Position numbers and translations under genes: made by a program
Notes under the pieces: generated by a model
Seen by the model: the letters and a program-made list of their open reading frames with translations, nothing else
Told to the model about the DNA's origin: nothing
Database searches by the model: none
Source: JASHPR01 sp963833885
GTDB taxonomy: Bacteria > Actinomycetota > Actinomycetes > Streptosporangiales > Streptosporangiaceae
Assembly: GCA_963833885.1 (NCBI GenBank)
Contig: CAWHZU010000002.1
Span: 124,001-188,000, forward strand
Direction of reading: 5' to 3'
Length of the DNA stretch: 64,000 nucleotides
In this document: positions 8,621 to 16,920 of the stretch, piece after piece
Numbering within the stretch: position 1 is the stretch's first letter
How the letters are laid out: the number at the start of each line of letters is the position of its first letter

Positions 8621-8635
8621 TATCGTAGAGCGACA
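8621..8635. promoter_or_regulatory. Probable MarR operator, imperfect TATCGT dyad
   Basis: TATCGT-AGA-GCGACA lies between the divergent marR and TDT starts. Its left half is identical to the perfect dyad at 9715-9729 and its right half matches four of six bases. Position and symmetry fit an autoregulatory MarR site. Confidence 0.55.
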
Positions 8636-9714
8636 TGTTGCCCCGGCGGCCGAGGCGAGGTGGGGTGCGGGCGGCATCCGCGGTGCGCGGGACTCACCCG
8701 GGAAGCTTCGCCGTCGTGATGGCAACCGGCATCGTATCGGCGGCGCTGCGGGCGGCCGGCGATGCGCGCGTCTCGGCCTCGCTGCTGGCGATCGCGGCGG
8801 CCTGCTTCACGGTCATCGTGGCGGCATCCGCGCTGCGCGCAGCGGCGTTCCCCGGCGACCTGCGCGCCGACCTGGCCAGCCCGCGAAGCGCGTTCACCGG
8901 CTTCGCGTTCGTGGCTGCCTGCGGCGTGCTCGGGGACCGGCTGGCCGGCGACGGCCACGATGCCGCGGCGGCCGCGCTCGCCGCCGCGGCGCTGCCGGCC
9001 TGGCTGGCGCTCACCTGCCTGGTTCCGGGGCGGGTGGCCGTCCGGCATCGCACACCGCCCGCGCTCGCCGACATCGGCGGCAACTGGTACCTCTGGGCGG
9101 TCGGCACCCAGTCGCTCGCGATCGCTGCGACGTTCCTGTGGGCCGTGGGGATCCTCGGCGCCCGGCCCGCGGCGCTACTGGCGATCGCCGCCTGGCTGGC
9201 CGGTGTGGCGCTGTACCTGCTGATCACCGCGCTGGTCGTGGCCCGGCTGCTGCTGGCCGGGCTCGCACCGCGCAACCCGACCGCGCCCTACTGGGTGGCC
9301 ATGGGCGGGGCCTCGATCACGGTCCTCGCCGCCGCGCTGATCCTGCAGGACATGGGCTCGCCCGCGGTGCGGGCGGCCCGGCCCGCGCTCACCGCCGCGG
9401 CCGTCGGCTTCTGGATCCTCGCCAGCAGCCTGATCCCGCTGCTGCTCGGCCGCGTTGCCTGGCGGCATCTGCTCCGGCGGGAGCCGGTGCGGTACCGCGC
9501 GGATCTGTGGATGATCGTCTTCCCGTGCGGCATGTACGCGACCGCCAGCATGCAGCTCGGGGCCGCCGCGCGGCTCCCGCTCGTGCACGCCGTGGGGACT
9601 ACCGCGGCATGGGCCGCCGCTTTCGTGTGGGCGCTGACGTTCGCGGCCATGATCGTCTGGCTAGCCGCCCACGCCACCCACGCCACCCACGCCACCCACG
9701 GCATCCGGAATTAA
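8635..9714 (+). CDS. TDT family (TehA/SLAC1-like) transporter
   Basis: A 359-residue polytopic protein of the tellurite-resistance/dicarboxylate transporter family, the fold of TehA and plant SLAC1 channels. The entry motif HPGSFAVVMATGIVS is near residue 20, followed by about ten hydrophobic helices. Likely substrates are small anions such as sulfite, dicarboxylates or tellurite-related oxyanions; the sequence does not choose among them. The C-terminus ends in His-Ala-Thr repeats encoded by a 9-bp tandem repeat. The ATG overlaps the last base of the operator shared with the divergent marR gene, which implies repression by that regulator. Confidence 0.85.
   Translation: MLPRRPRRGGVRAASAVRGTHPGSFAVVMATGIVSAALRAAGDARVSASLLAIAAACFTVIVAASALRAAAFPGDLRADLASPRSAFTGFAFVAACGVLGDRLAGDGHDAAAAALAAAALPAWLALTCLVPGRVAVRHRTPPALADIGGNWYLWAVGTQSLAIAATFLWAVGILGARPAALLAIAAWLAGVALYLLITALVVARLLLAGLAPRNPTAPYWVAMGGASITVLAAALILQDMGSPAVRAARPALTAAAVGFWILASSLIPLLLGRVAWRHLLRREPVRYRADLWMIVFPCGMYATASMQLGAAARLPLVHAVGTTAAWAAAFVWALTFAAMIVWLAAHATHATHATHGIRN
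9670..9700 (+). repeat. 9-bp tandem repeat (about 3.4 copies)
   Basis: The unit CACGCCACC is repeated head to tail and encodes the HAT repeats at the C-terminus of the TDT protein. Repeat number could vary by slippage. Confidence 0.85.
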
Positions 9715-9729
9715 TATCGTGATACGATA
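9715..9729. promoter_or_regulatory. Perfect operator dyad TATCGT-N3-ACGATA
   Basis: A perfect 6+6 inverted repeat starting one base after the TDT stop codon and ending eight bases before the GTG at 9738. It shares its half-site with the marR/TDT intergenic dyad at 8621-8635, so the same MarR protein probably controls the gene at 9738. Confidence 0.65.
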
Positions 9730-9737
9730 AATGTGCA

Positions 9738-10055
9738 GTGAAGCGATACCGGTTCCAGGCCCTGGTCACGCTGGGAGACTCGCCTGAGGGCAGCCCGGCG
9801 GGAGAGTCTGGTGGCCAGCTCCGGCGCGTGGTGCTGCACGGGCACAGCCACGAGACCGGCCAGGGAAAGTTCTTCAGCGCGCTGGCCACGAGGAGCGGCG
9901 ACGTCCCGCCGTGGCCGGACCAGGATCCGGTGATCATCAACGTGGTGCTGGTCTGCGACGACCCGCGCGAGTACTTCGACATCGGCGACAGCTTCTCGTT
10001 CTGGTTGGGCAGCGACCGCGCTCGCGGGGTGGTGACCCGCCGCCTGCTGGTGTGA
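9738..10055 (+). CDS. Conserved hypothetical protein
   Basis: A 105-residue soluble protein with a GTG start. It is predicted mostly as beta strands (YRFQALVTLG, VIINVVLVCDD, SFSFWLGSDRARGVVTRRLLV) and may be a small beta-barrel resembling the EF-Tu domain 2/3 fold often annotated as hypothetical in actinobacteria. That resemblance is only an impression. There is no membrane segment or catalytic motif. The perfect TATCGT dyad just upstream suggests MarR control together with the TDT transporter. Confidence 0.65.
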   Translation: MKRYRFQALVTLGDSPEGSPAGESGGQLRRVVLHGHSHETGQGKFFSALATRSGDVPPWPDQDPVIINVVLVCDDPREYFDIGDSFSFWLGSDRARGVVTRRLLV

Positions 10056-10073
10056 TCAGCGAGAATGGTCGGC

Positions 10074-10442
10074 ATGGACGTGCGGGTGCGGCGGATTTAC
10101 GAGCAGCCCTCGCCAGACGACGGCGTGCGCCTGCTGGTGGACCGGCTCTGGCCGCGGGGACTGTCCAAGGATGCCGCGCACATCGACGAGTGGGTCAAGG
10201 ACGTCGCGCCGTCGGATGACCTGCGGCGCTGGTATGGCCATGAGCCCGAACGGTTTGCCGAGTTCCGGCGGCGCTACGTGACCGAACTGCGCGAGCCGGA
10301 GCGCGCCGAAGCGCTCGCGCGGCTGGCCGAGGCGGCCAGCCGCGGCACGGTTACCCTGCTGACCGCCACCAAGGACGCCGAGCACAGCCAGGCCGCGGTG
10401 CTGGCCGAGCAGCTGGCCAAGGGCACGGGACCCGACGCCTGA
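10074..10442 (+). CDS. DUF488 family protein (YeaO-like)
   Basis: A 122-residue DUF488 protein. The family hallmark VDRLWPRG is near residue 20, with DEWVKDVAPS and RRRYVTEL following at the expected spacing. Homologues such as Escherichia coli YeaO are small cytosolic proteins of unknown biochemical role. GAGAATGG lies just upstream of the ATG chosen; an in-frame ATG at 10065 would add three residues. It converges on the DUF1206 gene with a six-base gap, leaving no room for a separate terminator. Confidence 0.88.
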   Translation: MDVRVRRIYEQPSPDDGVRLLVDRLWPRGLSKDAAHIDEWVKDVAPSDDLRRWYGHEPERFAEFRRRYVTELREPERAEALARLAEAASRGTVTLLTATKDAEHSQAAVLAEQLAKGTGPDA

Positions 10443-10448
10443 GCGCGG

Positions 10449-11294
10449 TCAGGACACCTTGCGCCACCGGGCTTCGCAGCAGGAGTACAGGCCGAACGTG
10501 ACCAGGCCGAGAGCGACCACGACCAGCAGCCACGGGCCGAGCGGGGTCTGCGCGAACGCGCGCAGCGTGGAGTCGAGGCCCTTTGCCTGATCCGGCTGGG
10601 ACTTGGCGCCGGCGACGATCAGGAACACCCCGACGGCGGCGAACACCACGCCCCGCGCGATGCCGCCGACCTGGCCGAGCCACCTGACGATGCGGCGGGC
10701 TCGCTGGCTGGCTCCGGTCAGGTTGAGCTGCTTGAGGAAGTCCCGGCGCCAGGAGCTGTAAGCCACGTACGCGCCACCCACGACGAGGGCGACCCCCACC
10801 GCGACGACGACGACCTGCCCGCCGGGATGATGCAGCACCGACGCGGTGAGGTCGGTCGACTGCTGGTTGCTCGATTTCGGCGCTCCGGCGCCGATCGCGT
10901 ACTTCAGGATCGTGAACGCCAGGGCCCCGTACACTACGGCCTTGCCCAGCGCGGCGAGGCGCGAGCCCGGTTTCTGCTCGCCGGGACCTGGCCCGCCGAA
11001 CGCGGCCTCGGACAGCCGCCACAGCGCCAGCCCGACGAAACCGGCCGCCAGCAGCCACAACGCGACCAGGCCAACGGGCGTCGCGGCCACCGCGCGTACG
11101 GCGCCGGCGGAGTCCGCCTGGCCGCTCGAACGGCCGAACGCGATCCCGACCGCGATGCAGCCGATGATCACGTATAGCACGCCACGGGCGGCGAACCCGG
11201 CGCGGGCCAGCAGTCCCAGGTAACGGCTCCGGGCCGCCCTCCGGCCCGCGTACCTGGTTCTGCGGGTCCTGCCTCGTGCTAACCGCGTGGTCAC
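10449..11294 (-). CDS. DUF1206 domain-containing membrane protein
   Basis: A 281-residue membrane protein with three DUF1206 repeats, each a pair of helices: ARAGFAARGVLYVIIG near residue 35, GKAVVYGALAFTILKYAIG near 120 and QVGGIARGVVFAAVGVFLIVAGA near 210. The ARG(V/L)(L/V)Y-type motif opens the repeats. The family is common in actinobacteria and cyanobacteria and has no assigned function. The GTG at 11294 has GGGGAGAC four bases upstream and gives the normal family length; the frame stays open far upstream without sensible content. A direct 11-bp repeat lies in its promoter region. Confidence 0.85.
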   Translation of the reverse strand: MTTRLARGRTRRTRYAGRRAARSRYLGLLARAGFAARGVLYVIIGCIAVGIAFGRSSGQADSAGAVRAVAATPVGLVALWLLAAGFVGLALWRLSEAAFGGPGPGEQKPGSRLAALGKAVVYGALAFTILKYAIGAGAPKSSNQQSTDLTASVLHHPGGQVVVVAVGVALVVGGAYVAYSSWRRDFLKQLNLTGASQRARRIVRWLGQVGGIARGVVFAAVGVFLIVAGAKSQPDQAKGLDSTLRAFAQTPLGPWLLVVVALGLVTFGLYSCCEARWRKVS

Positions 11295-11302
11295 TGTGTC
11301 TC

Positions 11303-11331
11303 CCCGAAGAATCGGTGCCTCCCGAAGAATC
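11303..11331. repeat. Direct 11-bp repeat upstream of the DUF1206 gene
   Basis: CCCGAAGAATC occurs at 11303-11313 and 11321-11331, an 18-bp offset, just before the DUF1206 start. It could be a regulator site, but the proximal copy overlaps the ribosome binding site, so this is tentative. Confidence 0.4.
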
Positions 11332-11515
11332 CGCCGAAAACTGCCCTTAACGCGACGCCCCAAACCAGCCCGGCGACCGGAGGTGAACGTGGCGCTCGGG
11401 CGGCCCCGGCCCCGACCTGGGCTCTCATGTGTGAGAAGCCCGATGCCGGGCAGCCGATATGGCTTAGCGCCGGCTGAAAACGCCGCCGGGGCACCAGCGT
11501 CATCAGGAGCCTTAG

Positions 11516-12730
11516 ATGCCGGTCGACCAGGGTCAGCCGAACGCCGCCCTTTCCTCGCTGTCAAACGCTGCCGAGGAGAGCGAGGAGCAGCAGGCCAACG
11601 ACGGCCTCGATGCCGAAGAAGAGTCCACCGACCGGGTGGAGGAGGCAGTCGCCGAGGCGGCCGAGATAGCCGGGGAGACCGGCGGGCTCGGCGAGCTGGG
11701 GCGCCCGGTCAACCGGCGCTCGCCGTTCTTCATCGGCATGGCCGCCGCCGCCGGCGTCGCGGTCACCTACGGTCTGGTCGAGCTCACGGTCACGGCCCGC
11801 TCGGTGCTGATCCTGATCGGTCTTGGGCTGTTCATCGCGGCGGGGCTCGATCCCGCCGTCACCTGGCTGGAGCGGCATCGCTTCCCCCGCGGGGCCGCCG
11901 TGCTGACGGTCCTGCTGGCCTTGCTCGCCGTGCTGGGCGGCTTCGTGGCCGCCGCGATCCCGCCGCTCGTCGCCCAGGCCAGCGCGCTGGCCGATCACCT
12001 GCCGCAGTACGCGCACTCGCTGCAGAACCACAATTCGGAACTGGGCAAGCTGAATGTGAAGTATCACCTCCAGCAGCGGGCCTCCAAGCTGCTGTCGAGC
12101 AAGGGCAGCACGCTGGTCGGCGGCGTGCTCGGCGCCGGGAAGCTCGTGCTCAGCGCGGCCACCTCCGTGATCCTGATCACCGTCATGGTGGTGTATTTCC
12201 TGTTTAGCATGCCGAAAATCAGGCTCTTCGCCTACCGCCTGGCTCCGCACTCGCGACGGACCCGCGTCATACTTATTGGAGACGAGATCTTCACCAAGGT
12301 GGGCGGCTTTGTCTTGGGGAACGTCCTGACCTCCGTGATCGCGGGAATCGGCACCTATATATGGTTGCTGATCTTCGGCGTGCCGTACCCGATCCTGCTG
12401 GCCCTCATGGTTGCCATCTTTGACCTGATCCCGGTCATCGGCGCGTACGTCGGCGGCGCGGTGGTCTCCCTGGTCGCGCTGACCGTGTCGCTGCCGGTCG
12501 CCGTGGCCACGCTCGGGTTCTATGTGGGCTACAAGCTGGCCGAGGACTACTTCATCGTCCCCAGGGTCATGGGCAAGACCGTTCAGGTGCCCGCGGTGGT
12601 GTCGCTGGTGGCCGTGCTGATCGGCGGAACGCTGCTGGGCATCATCGGGGCGCTGGTGGCCATCCCCGCGGCGGCCGCGATCCGCCTGTTCCTGCAGGAA
12701 GTGGTGTTCCGGCGGCTGGACACGAGTTGA
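11516..12730 (+). CDS. AI-2E family transporter
   Basis: A 404-residue permease of the AI-2E/PerM family (TqsA, YtnP-region type proteins). About 70 polar acidic residues precede the first helix. The family signature is the pattern of two N-terminal helices, a soluble middle section rich in Gln/Lys/Ser, and a C-terminal helix bundle containing the FGVPYPILLALMVAIFDLIPVIGAY motif split around the conserved Pro residues. Substrates of most members are unknown; some exchange Na+ or export small molecules. AGGAG lies seven bases before the ATG. It overlaps the flippase-like gene at 12727 by four bases. Confidence 0.88.
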   Translation: MPVDQGQPNAALSSLSNAAEESEEQQANDGLDAEEESTDRVEEAVAEAAEIAGETGGLGELGRPVNRRSPFFIGMAAAAGVAVTYGLVELTVTARSVLILIGLGLFIAAGLDPAVTWLERHRFPRGAAVLTVLLALLAVLGGFVAAAIPPLVAQASALADHLPQYAHSLQNHNSELGKLNVKYHLQQRASKLLSSKGSTLVGGVLGAGKLVLSAATSVILITVMVVYFLFSMPKIRLFAYRLAPHSRRTRVILIGDEIFTKVGGFVLGNVLTSVIAGIGTYIWLLIFGVPYPILLALMVAIFDLIPVIGAYVGGAVVSLVALTVSLPVAVATLGFYVGYKLAEDYFIVPRVMGKTVQVPAVVSLVAVLIGGTLLGIIGALVAIPAAAAIRLFLQEVVFRRLDTS

Positions 12731-13980
12731 CCAAGCAGGCGGAGCAGCCAGACCAGAACACGCAGCCATCGAGGGGATGGCGAAGCCGGCTGCGCCACGC
12801 CCGGCGGCCGCTGCGCCGGCTGGCGATCCTGCTCATCCTGGCGCTGATCGTCGAGTACCTGGTCATCCCGGAACTCGTCGGCGCGAGCAAGGACCTGTAC
12901 CTGCTCGGCAGGCTGAACGTGTGGTGGATGATCGCGGGGCTGATCCTCGAGGGTCTCTCGCTGTTCTGTTACGCGCTGCTGAACCGGGTGCTGCTGCCGG
13001 CCGAGGGACGGCCCCGCCTGTCCCGGCTGTTCCGCATCGACCTGTCGGCGGCCGCGGTGGCGCACGTCATCCCGGCCGGAACGGTCGGCAGCGCCGGCAT
13101 CGGCTACCAGCTGTTCACCGCGGAGGGCGTGGACGGCACGGACGTCGGCGTGATGATGGCGACCAAAGGCATCGGCTCCACGGTGGTGCTGAACGTCCTG
13201 CTCTGGATCGCGCTGGTGATCTCGATCCCGCTGTCCGGCTTCCAGCCCATCTACGCGACGGTCGCGATCGTCGGCGCCGTGGTCCTGGCGATGGTGGGGG
13301 CCCTGATCTTCGGCGTCACCCGCGGCGAGAAGCGGGCCGTGAGCATCCTGCGGGCCGTCGGCGAGCGCATTCCCGGCGTCGGCGGCGACAAGCTAGAGCA
13401 GATCGCGCTGCGCGCCGCGGCGTCGATCCGCGACCTGGGCACCAATCGCGAGGTGCTCATCTGGTCGCTCACCTGGGCCGCGCTGAACTGGCTGCTCGAC
13501 GCCGCTTCGCTGTGGTGCTTCATCGCCGCGTTCGGCGGGCACGCGAACCCGGTCGGGCTGTTCGCCGCGTACGGTGTCGCGAACGTGGTCGGCGCGATCC
13601 CGATCACGCCAGGCGGCCTCGGGATCATCGACACACTCACGCCGTTCCTGCTAGTCGGCTTCGGGCTGACCCGCAGCGTCGCCACCCTGGGCGTGCTCGC
13701 CTGGCGGCTGGTGAACTTCTGGCTGCCAATCCCGACCGGCGCCCTCGCTTATGTCAGCCTGAAGGTGCCGAGGAACGCCGGCCTGGGGGGGATGCGCCGG
13801 GCCCTGTCCGACCTGATCCCCAAGAGCCACCGCGGCCATCAGCAGGCCCACGCGGACGACCAGGCCGACGTCGATGAGTACCCGGATGGCCCGGCCCCCG
13901 GCCCTCGGTCCGCTGCCGCCGGTGGTTCGGCCCCGGCTGCCGATGATGCGGCCGCCGACAGCCGGGACGCGCGGCGCTGA
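12727..13980 (+). CDS. Flippase-like / UPF0104 (MprF-type) membrane protein
   Basis: A 417-residue membrane protein with the lysylphosphatidylglycerol synthase transmembrane region fold (UPF0104, YbhN/AglD-like). Clear features are IPAGTVGSAGIGYQLF near residue 115 and the PITPGGLGIIDT loop near 295, the family's signature. A basic N-terminus and a long hydrophilic Pro/Ala/Asp-rich tail flank the roughly eight-helix core. Members flip or transfer lipid-linked groups; no synthase domain is present here. The TTG start overlaps the AI-2E stop (TTGA), so the two are co-expressed. Confidence 0.85.
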   Translation: MTKQAEQPDQNTQPSRGWRSRLRHARRPLRRLAILLILALIVEYLVIPELVGASKDLYLLGRLNVWWMIAGLILEGLSLFCYALLNRVLLPAEGRPRLSRLFRIDLSAAAVAHVIPAGTVGSAGIGYQLFTAEGVDGTDVGVMMATKGIGSTVVLNVLLWIALVISIPLSGFQPIYATVAIVGAVVLAMVGALIFGVTRGEKRAVSILRAVGERIPGVGGDKLEQIALRAAASIRDLGTNREVLIWSLTWAALNWLLDAASLWCFIAAFGGHANPVGLFAAYGVANVVGAIPITPGGLGIIDTLTPFLLVGFGLTRSVATLGVLAWRLVNFWLPIPTGALAYVSLKVPRNAGLGGMRRALSDLIPKSHRGHQQAHADDQADVDEYPDGPAPGPRSAAAGGSAPAADDAAADSRDARR

Positions 13981-13988
13981 CGCCGATA

Positions 13989-14004
13989 CGGGCTGTTTAG
14001 CCCG
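13989..14004 (+). terminator. Weak terminator-like hairpin
   Basis: CGGGCT-GTTT-AGCCCG forms a 6-bp stem with a four-base loop nine bases after the stop of the flippase-like gene. It is short and lacks a T-tract. Confidence 0.35.
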
Positions 14005-14109
14005 GCTACTCCCAGGTAGTGGAACAGCGGCTTCGCAGCCAGCGTCACGCCGACGCCAGCGCGTCGACCAGTCCGGCGCTCCCCACGCCGGCCGGAGAAA
14101 GAGGGACCC

Positions 14110-14901
14110 ATGAATAACGATGCTGAGGCCCGGGAGGTCCACGCGACGGTAACCGACTCCGAGGAGTCCGGGAGGCCGGTTAATGGCTATCAGGACGAGC
14201 CCGTCAGTGACGACCGGAACGAGCCGGTCGGCCGCCCCGACCTCGTCGGTGAGGACGACGAGGCGATCGACCCGGACGCGGTCATCATCGCCGAGGATTC
14301 CGACGATGCGGACGACTCGGACGAGACCGACCTGGACGAGGCCGACCTGGACGAGGCGGACGACGACACCCACCCCGACACCGTTGTTGCATCGGCCATC
14401 GTGGTGGAGCCGGTTACCGCAGACGACAGCCTGGAGCCCCTTCCCGGGGACGACACCGTGGCCGACCCCGTTTCCGCGGACGACACCTTGGTGGACCCCG
14501 TTTCCGCGGACGACACCGCGGCCGAGCCGGTTCCCGGCGCGGAACCCATTCCCGCTTCCACCACTGCGGGCCCGAAGCACGCTGCCGCCGATTCCGCGGC
14601 CGTCCGCCCAGGGATGCCGGTGAACGGCGACGTGCCGGAGGGCAGCCCGATGGCCGGCGACGCGCAGCAGCTGCACGAGCGCTGGACAACGATCCAGTCC
14701 GCGTTCGTGGACGATCCCCACGGCTCCGTCACCAGCGCCGCCGACATGGTCACCGAGGTGATCGCCACGGTCGTGGCCAGCGCGCAGGAGCGGGAGTCCG
14801 GGCTTCGCGGCGAATGGGACCGCGACGGCGCGGACACCGAGGATCTGCGCAACGCCCTGCGGAGCTATCGAGCCCTGCTGGACCAGCTCGCTGCGCTGTA
14901 G
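14110..14901 (+). CDS. Highly acidic protein with internal repeats, hypothetical
   Basis: A 263-residue protein with GGAGAAAGAGGG before the ATG. Residues 1-165 are extremely Asp/Glu-rich and low complexity, including DEADLDEAD and three DD-T-x-x-(D/E)PV repeats encoded by a 30-bp tandem repeat. Residues 185-263 form a compact, probably all-helical domain (HERWTTIQSAFVDDPHGSVT, then RNALRSYRALLDQL). This C-terminal domain recurs in actinobacterial hypothetical proteins, as far as I recall, with no known role. There is no signal peptide. The acidic part may act as a flexible or cation-binding region. Confidence 0.75.
   Translation: MNNDAEAREVHATVTDSEESGRPVNGYQDEPVSDDRNEPVGRPDLVGEDDEAIDPDAVIIAEDSDDADDSDETDLDEADLDEADDDTHPDTVVASAIVVEPVTADDSLEPLPGDDTVADPVSADDTLVDPVSADDTAAEPVPGAEPIPASTTAGPKHAAADSAAVRPGMPVNGDVPEGSPMAGDAQQLHERWTTIQSAFVDDPHGSVTSAADMVTEVIATVVASAQERESGLRGEWDRDGADTEDLRNALRSYRALLDQLAAL
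14464..14523 (+). repeat. 30-bp tandem repeat, two copies
   Basis: The unit starting GACCCCGTTTCCGCGGACG is repeated at 14464 and 14494 and encodes the D-P-V-S-A-D-D-T repeats of the acidic protein. A diverged third unit precedes it. Confidence 0.85.
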
Positions 14902-14917
14902 CGGCGGTCGCCAGACG

Positions 14918-15874
14918 TTACGCCGCCCGGCGGGAGCGGCTGGTGAGCAGCAGCACGACCGAGACGAGCACGACCGCGCCGCCGAGCATGGCGACGAGCG
15001 TGAGACGCTCGCCGAGAAGCAGCCAGCCGAGGGCGACCGCGACCACCGGGTTCACGTAGGCGTAGGTGGACACGGTCGCCGTCGGCAGGTTGCGCAGCGC
15101 GATCACGTAGCAGGTCATCGCCAGCAATGAGCCTGGTCCGATCAGATACAGCAGCGCGAGCCACGAGCGGCCGCTGACGTGGCCGAGGTCGAGCCGACTC
15201 AGTTCACCGGTCGCGGCCGAGAGCCCGGCCAGCACCAGCCCGCCGGCCAGCATCTCCATCGCGCTCCCGAGCAGCGGACGAGCCGGCGCCGGGAGCCACC
15301 CGGCCAGCACCGAGCCGGTGCCCCAGCTGAGGCTCCCGCCCAGCACGATCAGCAGGGGAAGCCACGACTCGCGCCCTTGCGGCCGGGCCAGGACCGCGAC
15401 ACCCGCGACCCCGATGCCAAGCGCGAGCCAGCCCATCGGCGAGATGGACCGGCGGTTGACCACCCGGTCCGCGACCACCATCCAGATCGGGACCGTGGCG
15501 ATGAGCAGTGCGGTGAAACCGGCCGACAGGGTCTGCTCGGCGTAACAGGCAGCGCCATTGCCGAAGGCAAGCAGCATGGTCCCGACCACCGCCATGCCCA
15601 GCCATTCAGCCGGCCCCGGGCGGTCGGCGGCACGCAGTCGCTGCCCGCCGCCGCGCCAGGCGACCGGAAAGAGCATCGCGCCAGCGACCAGGTACCGCAG
15701 CGACGCCATGGCCAGGGGCGGGATGCTCTCGACGCCGACCCGGATGGCGACGAACGTCGAGCCCCAGACCACCCAGACGACGAGCAGGGCAGCCCAGGCG
15801 GACCCGCCGGCGCGCGCCGGTTCCCGGCGACCATCCGTCGCGCCAGGCAGGACCGCGGTGCCGTCTCGTTCCAT
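14918..15874 (-). CDS. EamA/DMT family transporter
   Basis: A 318-residue ten-helix drug/metabolite transporter with two EamA repeats. The first opens with VVWVVWGSTFVAIRVG; the second has LLYLIGPGSLLAMTCYVIALRN and ends with NPVVAVALGWLLLGE, the family's Pro-containing helix. Members export amino acids, purines or other metabolites. ATG at 15874 (MERDG) is preferred. An in-frame ATG at 15925 has AGGAAAG nine bases upstream but would add a non-typical N-terminus and bring the start close to the divergent GlxA gene. A 9-bp dyad lies between the two genes, suggesting GlxA-type control. Confidence 0.85.
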   Translation of the reverse strand: MERDGTAVLPGATDGRREPARAGGSAWAALLVVWVVWGSTFVAIRVGVESIPPLAMASLRYLVAGAMLFPVAWRGGGQRLRAADRPGPAEWLGMAVVGTMLLAFGNGAACYAEQTLSAGFTALLIATVPIWMVVADRVVNRRSISPMGWLALGIGVAGVAVLARPQGRESWLPLLIVLGGSLSWGTGSVLAGWLPAPARPLLGSAMEMLAGGLVLAGLSAATGELSRLDLGHVSGRSWLALLYLIGPGSLLAMTCYVIALRNLPTATVSTYAYVNPVVAVALGWLLLGERLTLVAMLGGAVVLVSVVLLLTSRSRRAA

Positions 15875-15909
15875 GTCTTGAGCCTTGTCGGCGCGAACGC
15901 GAGCGACGA

Positions 15910-15946
15910 GTGGCAGGATTGACATTCTTAGGTACTTTCCTGCCAC
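15910..15946. promoter_or_regulatory. Inverted repeat in divergent promoter region
   Basis: GTGGCAGGA at 15910-15918 and TCCTGCCAC at 15938-15946 form a perfect 9-bp dyad with a 19-bp spacer; arm centres are 28 bp apart. TTGACA at 15919-15924 lies within the spacer. Its place between the GlxA-type regulator and the EamA exporter makes it a candidate operator for that regulator. Confidence 0.6.
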
Positions 15947-15955
15947 AATGGCTGC

Positions 15956-16909
15956 ATGATTTCATCGGTGGCAGTGCTGGCCTACGAGGGGGTGTCCTCG
16001 TTCGGCCTGGGCGTGACGGCGGAGATCTTCGGCTGCGACCGCAGCGCGGAGGGCCTGCCCAGCTACGACTACGCGGTCACCGCCGCCGCGCCCGGCATGA
16101 TCCGCACCGACGTCGGCCTGCCGATCGTCGTCGAGGCCGGTCTGGACCGGCTCAGCGCGGCCGACCTTGGCATCGTCGTGTGCTGGGACCAGACCGACGT
16201 GCTGCCGCCCGCGCCCGTATCTGAGGCGCTGCGTGCGATCACCGAACGCGGCGGGCGTGTGCTGAGCCAGTGCACCGGCGCGTTCGTGCTTGCCGCCGCG
16301 GGGCTGCTCAACGGCCGCCGGGCCACCACCCACTGGAAGTGGGCCGACGTGCTCGCCAGCCGCTACCCGGCGGTCCATGTGGATCCGAACGTACTTTACG
16401 TCGCCGACGGCCCGGTGATCACGAGCGCGGGCACGGCAGCCGGCATCGACGCCTGCCTGCACCTGCTCCGCCTCGAACACGGTGCGGCCGTGGCGAACGC
16501 GGTCGCGCGCCGCATGGTGGTGCCGCCGCACCGCGACGGCGGCCAGGCACAGTACGTCCCGGTGATCGTCAGCGAGGCAGCGGATCCGGCAAACCTGGCG
16601 GCCGTGCAGCAGTGGACGCTCGAGCACCTGGCCGAGCCGATCAGCGTGGATGATCTGGCCGGGCGCGCGGTGATGTCCCCGAGGAACTTTGCCCGCCAGT
16701 TCGCGGCCCGGACCGGGACCACGCCGCATCAGTGGCTGATCGGCCAGCGCCTCAGCCGTGCCCAGGAACTGCTCGAGCACACCGGCGAACCCGTCGAGCA
16801 AATCGCCGCCAGGTGCGGCCTGACCCCGCTGATGCTGCGCCGGCACTTCGCCCGCAGATACGGCACCACACCGCAGGCCTACCGCCGCACGTTCAGCCAG
16901 ACCCGCTAG
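15956..16909 (+). CDS. GlxA family transcriptional regulator (DJ-1/PfpI + AraC HTH)
   Basis: A 317-residue regulator. Residues 1-170 form a DJ-1/PfpI-like domain with the nucleophile-elbow motif SQCTGAFVLAAAGLL, then GRRATTHW and VLYVADGPVITSAGTAAGID. Residues 215-317 are an AraC-type double HTH (DLAGRAVMSPRNFARQF and IAARCGLTPLMLRRHFARRYG). This architecture is typical of GlxA/FtrA/CdhR regulators, which often control amine or amidated-compound metabolism. The DJ-1 domain probably senses a ligand rather than acting as an enzyme. It is divergent from the EamA exporter, its most likely target. Confidence 0.9.
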   Translation: MISSVAVLAYEGVSSFGLGVTAEIFGCDRSAEGLPSYDYAVTAAAPGMIRTDVGLPIVVEAGLDRLSAADLGIVVCWDQTDVLPPAPVSEALRAITERGGRVLSQCTGAFVLAAAGLLNGRRATTHWKWADVLASRYPAVHVDPNVLYVADGPVITSAGTAAGIDACLHLLRLEHGAAVANAVARRMVVPPHRDGGQAQYVPVIVSEAADPANLAAVQQWTLEHLAEPISVDDLAGRAVMSPRNFARQFAARTGTTPHQWLIGQRLSRAQELLEHTGEPVEQIAARCGLTPLMLRRHFARRYGTTPQAYRRTFSQTR

Positions 16910-16920
16910 CCGCCTTGCGG

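Noticed and set aside
8611..9048. In-frame N-terminal extension of the MarR gene reaching 9048
   Set aside because: It runs antisense through the TDT gene and has a Gly/Arg composition; the GTG at 8610 gives the normal MarR length.
9670..9700. Short tandem repeat as a possible CRISPR
   Set aside because: The repeats are 9 bp, contiguous and coding; there are no spacers and no cas genes.
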